Source of the DNA: Thermoplasmatota archaeon
GTDB taxonomy: Archaea; Thermoplasmatota; E2; DHVEG-1
Assembly: GCA_016927555.1 (NCBI GenBank)
Contig: JAFGML010000026.1
Location: 1-50,421, forward strand
Direction: 5' to 3'
Length of the DNA: 50,421 nt
How positions within the stretch are numbered: the stretch's first letter is position 1; the number at the start of each line of letters is the position of its first letter. Positions 1 through 7,438 of this stretch are shown piece after piece. The translations under genes and the position numbers were made by a program. The notes beneath the pieces are model-generated. The model was not told where the DNA came from. It made no database searches and saw nothing but the letters and a program-made list of their open reading frames with translations.

Positions 1-92
1 AGCATTTCCATGATGAGTCACTGCATGTGTGTTGTGTGACTCCGACAGATTAAAAAACAAGACAACTACTTACCAAGCAAAAGAAATGAGGC

Positions 93-668
93 GTGTCCAT
101 GACTGAGGAGTATTACCCCTGGGGCGGAGAATTTACACCGTGTGCTCCCCATGGATGTGTCGCAGTCGTCCTCCTCAACATTCAGTACACTCCCCCTGCG
201 AGTGTCGCTGTGTACGGTCCATTGAAAACAGAGAACATAGGGATAGAGAAAATCGTCGCGAATACGATTTCAAACCCTCACATTCGCTATGTGGTGGTCT
301 GTGGTGAGGAGATCCGTGGGCACCGCTCAGGTGCGTCTCTGCTCGCGTTACATCAGCAGGGGATTGATACGAATCATCGCATCACCAACGCCCCAGGAGC
401 CATCCCCTACATTGAGAACCTGAACGACGAGGCGATCAAGCGCTTCCAGGCTCAACTCACCATGGTCGATTTACTTGGTACGACAGAAAAAGACACCATC
501 GATGCCGCTATAAAGGAATGTGAACAGCAGTCTCCATCCTCTTTCGGTGAACCGTACATTGCGATACGACTCAAGCCAGAGACTATGGAAAAGGTGACTG
601 ATAAACGGGCGTTGCATTCAAAAATAGTGATTGATTACCTTGGGAGAGTGACGAAGAGAGGGATGTAA
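93..668 (+). CDS. mtrA: Tetrahydromethanopterin S-methyltransferase subunit A-like corrinoid protein, soluble (no C-terminal TM helix)
   Basis: ORF with MtrA motifs: 'VYGPLKTENIGIEKIVANTISNPHIRYVVVCGEEIRGHRSGASLLALHQQGID...RITNAPGAIPYIENL'. The C-terminus ends in hydrophilic sequence. Tightly followed by an mtrH-like gene. Confidence 0.9.
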   Translation: MSMTEEYYPWGGEFTPCAPHGCVAVVLLNIQYTPPASVAVYGPLKTENIGIEKIVANTISNPHIRYVVVCGEEIRGHRSGASLLALHQQGIDTNHRITNAPGAIPYIENLNDEAIKRFQAQLTMVDLLGTTEKDTIDAAIKECEQQSPSSFGEPYIAIRLKPETMEKVTDKRALHSKIVIDYLGRVTKRGM

Positions 669-670
669 CA

Positions 671-1573
671 ATGTACTCCTTTACAAAAGAACAAATTGTG
701 TATGACATCTCAGGGGTCTCCATTGGCGGTCAACCTGGCCAGTATCCGACTGTTGTCTTCGGTGGGCTCTTCTTCAAAGGCAAACCTGATTTTACAGAAG
801 CAGAACGCCAGGTGCAGCGGATGCTGCAGCTCAGTGCATCCACCGGGACGCCAGCCATCCCTGATGTTTTCATTAAGAAGGCAGAGTACATACCTTCTAT
901 CCTCTCGTTTATTGAACGCACCTTGCCACCGACGCATCCTTTCTCTGTTGACATCATTGAGCCTGCGCTCAAAGTAGAGACGCTCCAGGGTCTTGCTGAC
1001 CGTCACCTGCTCAAACGGACGATTTACAACTCTCTTCATATCGGGGTAACTCCTGAGGAGAAAACCGCGCTACGGGCTCATACCCCAGAGATGGCTATCA
1101 TCGTTGCCTTCAACCCGAAGGACACCTCGCCAGATGGAAAACTAGAGGTGCTAGAGAACGGTGCGCATCTCACTGACACAGGTCTCTTGCAGCTTGCTTC
1201 CACGCTTGGTATAAAGAAGACTCTTGTTGATACTGCAGCTCTTGCGCCTGGGCAGAATAGTGGTGCTGCTCTGGCTGCACTCCCCGTGATCAAAGAGGAG
1301 TATGGTCTTCCTGTCGGGTGTGCAATCCATAATGTCGTGGAGAAATCACAGTGGTTACGCATGGTCCCTGAGGCAAAGCAAACCGTCGATGCCTCCTCCA
1401 ATAGTGGCATTGCGTTGTTCGGGGGTGACTTTGCCATCTTTGGCCCAATCCAGAACGCTGACCTGGTCATTCCCCTCATCGCCTGGCATGACATCCTCGT
1501 CTCAGAGTACACCGAGCACTACTTTGGGATCGCCCCTGTCTCGTCACATCCCCGGAGGAAACTGCTGAAATGA
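671..1573 (+). CDS. mtrH: Tetrahydromethanopterin S-methyltransferase subunit H-like methyltransferase
   Basis: ORF starting 2 nt after the mtrA stop; MtrH-like sequence 'YDISGVSIGGQPGQYPTVVFGGLFFKGKPDF...' and 'VDTAALAPGQNSGAALAALPVIKEEYGLPVGCAIHN'. Confidence 0.92.
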   Translation: MYSFTKEQIVYDISGVSIGGQPGQYPTVVFGGLFFKGKPDFTEAERQVQRMLQLSASTGTPAIPDVFIKKAEYIPSILSFIERTLPPTHPFSVDIIEPALKVETLQGLADRHLLKRTIYNSLHIGVTPEEKTALRAHTPEMAIIVAFNPKDTSPDGKLEVLENGAHLTDTGLLQLASTLGIKKTLVDTAALAPGQNSGAALAALPVIKEEYGLPVGCAIHNVVEKSQWLRMVPEAKQTVDASSNSGIALFGGDFAIFGPIQNADLVIPLIAWHDILVSEYTEHYFGIAPVSSHPRRKLLK

Positions 1574-2469
1574 AGCATCATCTCACCAGTAGCGTCATCG
1601 GCTCCTATCCTATTCACATCGATACGATGCGGCTGATGAACGCGTATTTCTCTCAACAGACCAGTTCCTGGGATGACTTCATTACACAAGCGGTCCAGGA
1701 TATGACCACCGCTGGCATCACCTACGTCTCCGATGGTCAGACTCGTGATCCGTTCATCCAGCTCTTCACTAGGAAGCTTGGTGGCTGCCGTATCAGAGAC
1801 CGCACTGAGGTTGTCGGCCCCGTTGAGTTCACAGAGCCAATCACGCTGCCTGATCAACAGCTGACCAAGACAATACTACCACCTCACACGAAACTCATCG
1901 GCGTTCTCACTGGTCCGTTCACCCTTGCAAAATCCTGCGTCGATTTCTTTTACCATGATGAAGAGCAGCTCTGTTTTGCGTTTGCTGAGGCACTTCACCA
2001 CGAGGCAGACCTCCTGCAGCACCACGTGGACCTCCTCAGTATCGATGAGCCGTTTTTCTCTAATGAGATGCCACCGTACGCAGCTGATCTCATAGGGATG
2101 ATTACGAACCGTCTCTCCTGCCCGACCCGTCTCCACGTCTGTGGTGACGTGTCAAGCATCATCCCTCACCTTCTGGATCAACCTGTGGATATGCTCTCGC
2201 ATGAGTTCAAAGCTTCACCGTTTTTACTGAAAGCTTTCCAAGACTATTCTTGTACAAAACAGATGTGTGTCGGTGCGGTGCGCTCAGATGACCCACGGGT
2301 AGAACCCGTCGAAGAAATCGTCACTCATATCAAGAGGGCTCTTGATGTCTTTGGGCCACAGGTTGTTCAGATTGCCCCTGATTGCGGACAACGGCTCCTC
2401 CCTCGGGACACCGCATTTGAAAAATTAAAAAACCTTGCAGCAGCAGGAGAGCGACTCAATGGCAGATAA
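1570..2469 (+). CDS. Core MetE-type (C-terminal catalytic domain only) cobalamin-independent-family methionine synthase
   Basis: About 300 aa. Zn-ligand motifs of the MetE catalytic domain are present: HxC in 'RLHVCGDV', Glu in 'SHEFKAS', Cys in 'IAPDCGQRLLP'. ATGA overlap with the mtrH stop. Confidence 0.88.
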   Translation: MKHHLTSSVIGSYPIHIDTMRLMNAYFSQQTSSWDDFITQAVQDMTTAGITYVSDGQTRDPFIQLFTRKLGGCRIRDRTEVVGPVEFTEPITLPDQQLTKTILPPHTKLIGVLTGPFTLAKSCVDFFYHDEEQLCFAFAEALHHEADLLQHHVDLLSIDEPFFSNEMPPYAADLIGMITNRLSCPTRLHVCGDVSSIIPHLLDQPVDMLSHEFKASPFLLKAFQDYSCTKQMCVGAVRSDDPRVEPVEEIVTHIKRALDVFGPQVVQIAPDCGQRLLPRDTAFEKLKNLAAAGERLNGR

Positions 2470-2785
2470 AGACATTCCGTTAATCTCCGCGAAGAAAACA
2501 GCGGAAAAAGACGTGCTCCTCGACCCACAGGGTTTCTTTGTCATCGAGGTACATGCCAGGGACATCCGGGTGGAATACTACACCAACGTCTATCGGAACA
2601 AACGGATCGTCTCCGGGAAGCTGCAGAAGGTCTTCACCGGGACACAGGCTGATGCGTTGTCTGATACTATTGCCCAGCATGTCCCACGGTTACGTCCAGA
2701 GCATTACTTGTACCTGGGACGAGAGCTGCAGAAAGCACAACAGGCATTTGAGCAGAAAACGAAGTACGTGCAGGGCGGCTGCTAA
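2459..2785 (+). CDS. DUF4346-like protein
   Basis: 'LLDPQGFFVIEVHARDIRVEYY...YLYLGRELQKAQQAFEQKTKYVQGG' resembles DUF4346. Start taken at the internal ATG at 2459, overlapping the upstream gene. Confidence 0.65.
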   Translation: MADKDIPLISAKKTAEKDVLLDPQGFFVIEVHARDIRVEYYTNVYRNKRIVSGKLQKVFTGTQADALSDTIAQHVPRLRPEHYLYLGRELQKAQQAFEQKTKYVQGGC

Positions 2786-3004
2786 CCCCTGAGGAATCGC
2801 TCCTCATATTTCGTCACATTGTTTTTCTGATGCAGCATGTGGATTTTTTTCTTCAGCCGCCCCATGTCTCGCCTATCAATTTTTGGTTTGGTATGAAAAT
2901 ACTGTTTATGGCGTGGAGGTTGATAACACGGTCGCATACCAGCACTCCCTCTACGAGATGAGAATGGGGGAGGTTTTATTAAACCCTATCGAAGGCAAAC
3001 ACGA

Positions 3005-3793
3005 CTAGTTCTGTTTTCGGATGACTCCGGTTCCATTCACGTGCAGTTCGGATGATCCGTTCACCTGTTTTTTCGTGATGTTTGAGATGGTGACCTTCTC
3101 ACCGATTTTGATGAGTTGAATGTCTTTGACGCATCGATCCCACAAGGTGAGGTCTGTTTCTCTGTCGTGCTCCTTCACTGTTATCGTGGTGACAAAGCCG
3201 ACGTCTCCGTTGTCCTTGAAGAACACCTTGGTTGCCTGCTTCCGAATGAGGATGCCGGACAGACTCTCAGGGGTCGCTTGCTGCTCCCTAACTCCAGGAG
3301 TCTCGGTAGGCGTGACTTCCAGCATACTCCAGCGTCCCAGGTTGATTTCCATGCCACCGTCGTACCCTTGTTTTGTGTACCCGTTGATGACTTTCACCCT
3401 GCTGCCTGGTGTGATGTCTTTGCTGGTGATGTACTCAATATCATTGTTCCACAACACCAGCCGGCAGGAGCCTGTCTCATCACCGATGTCCAGGTTCATG
3501 ACTCTTCCGCCACGGCCGTTTTTTCGTGTGAACGTCCGCACGTCGGATAGTGAGCGAACCGTGCCGACCACGGTGTATTCACCATTCGTAGTAATCTTCG
3601 CTATCTGTGTCACACTCTGCTTGTTCCTGCCGAGTTCATCGACGAGTAACAAGCCAATCGTGTCCTTATCGATGAGGCGATCGTATCGGAGAAAGCGGGC
3701 CTGTACCTCTCTAGTGAATTCTTGTTTGGTCATCAGGTCTGCAATGAGTGTGTACTGATCGGGTCTGGTGTTCTGCATCCGCACCAACGACAC
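3005..3793 (-). CDS. OB-fold single-stranded DNA binding protein, RPA/replication factor A-like
   Basis: Two OB-fold-like segments: 'YTVVGTVRSLSDVRTFTRKNGRGGRVMNLDIGDETGSCRLVLWNND' and 'KQATKVFFKDNGDVGFVTTITVKEHDRETDLTLWD'. Confidence 0.8.
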   Translation of the reverse strand: MSLVRMQNTRPDQYTLIADLMTKQEFTREVQARFLRYDRLIDKDTIGLLLVDELGRNKQSVTQIAKITTNGEYTVVGTVRSLSDVRTFTRKNGRGGRVMNLDIGDETGSCRLVLWNNDIEYITSKDITPGSRVKVINGYTKQGYDGGMEINLGRWSMLEVTPTETPGVREQQATPESLSGILIRKQATKVFFKDNGDVGFVTTITVKEHDRETDLTLWDRCVKDIQLIKIGEKVTISNITKKQVNGSSELHVNGTGVIRKQN

Positions 3794-3920
3794 CGAATCG
3801 GTTGCTCTTTGAAAAACTCTCCGCTAATAAAAAAAAAAAATTTGAATGGGGGCTGGTAGTTGTAGCGCGCATCCCTTCTTTTCGAATTATGTTGATCGAA
3901 TCGGTTTATGGTACTTGGTC

Positions 3921-3961
3921 CAAGGCACCAGGGTTTTGTTGACGTAGTGCCTTGTTTTTTT
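3921..3961 (+). terminator. Perfect 8-bp hairpin followed by T-tract (candidate intrinsic terminator)
   Basis: CAAGGCAC (3921-3928), 18-nt loop, GTGCCTTG (3947-3954), then a run of T. Confidence 0.5.
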
Positions 3962-4214
3962 TCCACCATACGTACGATATCGATAGGGTGAGTTCCCTCG
4001 CCCTCCATACGTCTTTGCTCTATGGTACGTCATCTTCTTCACCTCTGCTCCTGCTCCTTACCAATAAGGATGCAGGGTTGTCTCTGTTATTGATAGTATA
4101 TAAAGGTATATTGTGAATATGTCAGAATGGAAAAATGATGATTCTTAAGGGTGGTTTCGAAAAGAACATTTAAATACTGAAGGGATGATAAAACATCTCG
4201 GAGGTCGGATTGAT

Positions 4215-5993
4215 ATGAAGAAACGAAGTATTATGTGTCTAAGCTTGATTGTTCTGATGGTCTGTGCCCTGTTCTCAGGGTGTATCAGTACTAATGAGTA
4301 TATGGTGCCGATGCGTGATGGTGTGCAGTTGGCGACTGATGTGTATCTTCCGCAGAAGAACACCCCTGCTCATGGTGCTGTTCTCATCCGCACGCCGTAC
4401 AATAAAGGAGGCATTGGTCTGGTGCTCATCGGTACGAACTGGGCGCAGAACGGCTGGCCGACCATTGTTCAGGATACACGCGGGCGCTATGCGTCACAAG
4501 GGGATCTTGACCCGGTGTTTAAAACCGATGCTCATGATGGGTTTGACACTCTTGCCTGGATTGAGAATCACAGCTGGTCCAACGGGAAAGTAGCAACGTT
4601 TGGCGGCTCCGCGTTAGGCATCACGCAGTACCTCGCTGCGGGTGAAAACCCACCAGCGCTTGCCTGTCAGTACATCCAAGTGGCAACCCCGAATTTGTAC
4701 AAGCATGCGATGTACCCTGGTGGTGAGTTCCGCAAGAGCCTCGTGGAAGGGTGGTTGAAAGGACAGGGGAGTGAGTACATCCTCCCTGAGCTCTGGGAGC
4801 ATGAGAACTCTACGCTTGATTACTGGACGAACGTGTCTCTTGAAGATAACTGGGCAGATGTGAACGTCCCTGCCATCCACATTGGCGGATGGTACGATGT
4901 GTTCACCCAGGGCACTATTGATGGTTTCATGGGGTACCATTACCTCGGTGGACCAGGTGCTCAGGGGAAATCCAAGCTGATCATCGGACCCTGGACGCAT
5001 GGAGGTGCTGGGAGCACGGAGCAAGGGGAGCTGACGTATCCTGCGAACTGTGTTGATACTTTCTCTCAAACCTGGTTCTGGGAGATGGTCGATGAGTACA
5101 CCATGGGTGGCTCAACCGGTTTTGACGATCTCCCCGCAGTGACCTACTACGTCATGGGTGACGTGGATACCACGAGCACTTTGTGGAATGTGTGGCGGAG
5201 TGCAGAAGACTGGCCGCTGCCGTACACCCAGACCGCGTGGTACTTCCACGAGGATGACAGCCTGCAGCTCACACCACCAGGGACTGGGACACCAGTGACC
5301 TACCTGTACGATCCTGATACCCCTGTGACGACCAAGGGTGGCGGGAACCTGAACCTCCCTGCGGGCCCGTATGATCAACGCCTGGTGGAGAACCGCTCCG
5401 ATGTGCTGCTGTTCACCAGCCCGGTGCTCACCGCGCCCTATGAGGCGACAGGTCCGATTACCGCCCGGTTGTTTGTCTCCTCGGACGCTCCTGATACGGA
5501 TTTCACGGTGAAGCTGTCTGATGTGTACCCTGATGGGCGGTCCATGCTGATTACCGATGGGGTGCTGCGGATGCGCAACCGAAACGGCACTGATCACTGG
5601 GAGCTGATGGAACCAGGGACAGTCTACGAGGTCGAAGTTGACCTGTGGAGTTCATCGTACGTCTGGAACACGGGTCATCAGATCCGTGTCGCGGTCTCCT
5701 CGTCCAACTATCCACGGTACCTGAACAACCCTAATGTCGCTGAAGGGATCTATAAAAACAACACTGTGGTGGTGGCCCAGAACACCCTGTATATTGATGC
5801 AGCTCACCCCTCATGTCTGCTCTTACCAGAGATTCCTGCGGCACTCGCGCAGAGCCAGGTGACCTACGATCCCTCCCAAGTACTTGGGTCTGCGTCGCAG
5901 AGACCACGGATGAGTAAGATACTGTCCTCACTGCAAGAACGGTTCCCGAAACTGGCCTCTCTCCTGGAGTATCACCAGTTTCTCCTCCAGTGA
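4215..5993 (+). CDS. CocE/NonD (X-Pro dipeptidyl-peptidase S15-like) hydrolase, predicted lipoprotein
   Basis: Signal peptide with lipobox-like 'ALFSGCIS'; 'VPMRDGVQLATDVYLPQ', 'RTPYNKGG', 'QDTRGRYASQGDLDP', 'GGSALGITQYLAA', 'IGPWTHGG'. RBS-like GGAGG precedes ATG 4215. Confidence 0.88.
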   Translation: MKKRSIMCLSLIVLMVCALFSGCISTNEYMVPMRDGVQLATDVYLPQKNTPAHGAVLIRTPYNKGGIGLVLIGTNWAQNGWPTIVQDTRGRYASQGDLDPVFKTDAHDGFDTLAWIENHSWSNGKVATFGGSALGITQYLAAGENPPALACQYIQVATPNLYKHAMYPGGEFRKSLVEGWLKGQGSEYILPELWEHENSTLDYWTNVSLEDNWADVNVPAIHIGGWYDVFTQGTIDGFMGYHYLGGPGAQGKSKLIIGPWTHGGAGSTEQGELTYPANCVDTFSQTWFWEMVDEYTMGGSTGFDDLPAVTYYVMGDVDTTSTLWNVWRSAEDWPLPYTQTAWYFHEDDSLQLTPPGTGTPVTYLYDPDTPVTTKGGGNLNLPAGPYDQRLVENRSDVLLFTSPVLTAPYEATGPITARLFVSSDAPDTDFTVKLSDVYPDGRSMLITDGVLRMRNRNGTDHWELMEPGTVYEVEVDLWSSSYVWNTGHQIRVAVSSSNYPRYLNNPNVAEGIYKNNTVVVAQNTLYIDAAHPSCLLLPEIPAALAQSQVTYDPSQVLGSASQRPRMSKILSSLQERFPKLASLLEYHQFLLQ

Positions 5994-6082
5994 TGCCCCC
6001 TGATTGCTGATTAATAAAGTATATATATTATATAAATGTACTTTTTATTACAGTAGCGGAGCGTATCATCAGAGAAAGGCCT

Positions 6083-7312
6083 ATGAAGAGAAAACTCATC
6101 GCAGTCCTCCTCGTCATCTTCTTTATTCTCAACGTCGTTGCAGCCGCGTTCTTGTTTCTTGACATCCAGGTACTAGAGTTCCCACAGACCACGATACGCA
6201 TCGATGTCATTGAAATCACGGCTGATGAGGTCATCGTGCACCATGATCTCCAGCTGTACAACCCGAACAGCTTTGAGATGATTCTGCAGGACTTCGAGAT
6301 TCTTGCCACCACGCCTGAGGGGGAAGAGGTCACCCGCATGATTATCGAAGGAGGGTCGATCCCTGGTCAGTCAAACGCAAGCTTCTCCGCAGATGACCGC
6401 ATCACCATGAAAGGAGACCTCTCCGGGTTACTCACCACCCGCATCTCAGGTACTGTTGGTTTAAATGTGTTCGGCATCATCAGAAAAACCATTCCACTTG
6501 AGCTCACTGTGCTCACCTCCCTCAAAGACGTGGTGCAGAAAATAGCGGTACCCACGATAGCGGTGCATGCTAACGTTGGCACCATCACACGCGAAGCAGT
6601 CGAACTACTCGTAGATATCGATGTGTCAAACCCCAACACCATCCCTTTGAACATCAACGACGTCTTGCTGAGCATCACCAATGAGAAGGGAACGTCTGTT
6701 GGAACGTTCACCATCGCCGATGCGCAGATCCCTGCAGAAGACGCCATCACCTTGCACGGTCTGGGGACTGTGCTGGTGGACGCCTTGAATGCCAAACAAC
6801 TGTTCCTGACACTCTCAGCAGCAGCAGGAGCAGCCATTGCCGGCATGAACAAGACACTACCGATAGAGACAACCATCGACGTAACGATACCGGATCTGAC
6901 GGACTATCTCCCGGAGGATACCTTCCTTGAGCTCGCCATACGCGTCGACCTGAGGCTCGCACGTGGTGGGTTGCACGGGAATATGACCCTTGAGGTCATC
7001 AACCCGACAAAACTTCCGTTTGTCATCAAAGACATTCTCGTGGACTACTATGGGGTAAAGAAGAATCAGAAATACTTTGTCGCACAAGGCCCGCTCGGCT
7101 CAGGGGAACTAGTCCCTGAGAACACCACGTACTTCTACGGAGACATCCTCATCCCCATAGTCAAGCTGCTGAATCTCTCGAGGAGACCTTTGTTTCCAGA
7201 TATGATGTTTGCGCAGTTACGCGCCAAACTCACACTTTTTGGTCTTGATATTGCTCTCCCCGTGGCCATAGGTTCCTACGTTGATATCAAACTCCTGCGA
7301 GTCAACGACTAA
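6083..7312 (+). CDS. Membrane-anchored LEA14-like/WHy domain protein with repeated domains
   Basis: N-terminal TM segment; three LEA14-like 'xPNxxPxxIxDxxxxI' units (LYNPNSFEMILQDFEI, VSNPNTIPLNINDVLLSI, VINPTKLPFVIKDILVDY). Confidence 0.72.
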   Translation: MKRKLIAVLLVIFFILNVVAAAFLFLDIQVLEFPQTTIRIDVIEITADEVIVHHDLQLYNPNSFEMILQDFEILATTPEGEEVTRMIIEGGSIPGQSNASFSADDRITMKGDLSGLLTTRISGTVGLNVFGIIRKTIPLELTVLTSLKDVVQKIAVPTIAVHANVGTITREAVELLVDIDVSNPNTIPLNINDVLLSITNEKGTSVGTFTIADAQIPAEDAITLHGLGTVLVDALNAKQLFLTLSAAAGAAIAGMNKTLPIETTIDVTIPDLTDYLPEDTFLELAIRVDLRLARGGLHGNMTLEVINPTKLPFVIKDILVDYYGVKKNQKYFVAQGPLGSGELVPENTTYFYGDILIPIVKLLNLSRRPLFPDMMFAQLRAKLTLFGLDIALPVAIGSYVDIKLLRVND

Positions 7313-7438
7313 GTACTTCTCGGTTACCGTACATGTTTGGATATATATTATTTCCCCAATTTTATACAAAAACCTCTCCATAGAAAACTTGAAATATCAC
7401 CTACGAAATATTATAAACGTCTCTTATGAGGGGGAGCC

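Noticed and set aside
11-22. 12-nt sequence TGATGAGTCACT shared by the leader before mtrA (11-22) and the pstS leader (31523-31534); considered as a common regulatory RNA, C/D-box or hammerhead-like core
   Set aside because: Many 12-mer matches are expected by chance in 50 kb. No consistent D box, hammerhead C3/GAAA geometry or shared secondary structure was found.
710-1039. Antisense and alternative-frame ORFs inside clear genes (e.g. 696-977 +, 710-1039 -, 1078-1512 -, and many opposite the ribosomal genes)
   Set aside because: They overlap well-supported conserved genes, have biased composition typical of shadow ORFs, and match no recognisable family.
3843-3900. TTCGAAT-like string resembling a tRNA T-loop in the RPA-CocE intergenic region
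   Set aside because: No flanking acceptor or T-stem pairing, so no tRNA can be folded by eye.
3733-4008. Minus-strand 91-aa ORF upstream of the RPA-like gene
   Set aside because: Overlaps the RPA-like CDS in another frame and crosses a poly-A/T tract ('KFFFFIS'); no domain or RBS support.
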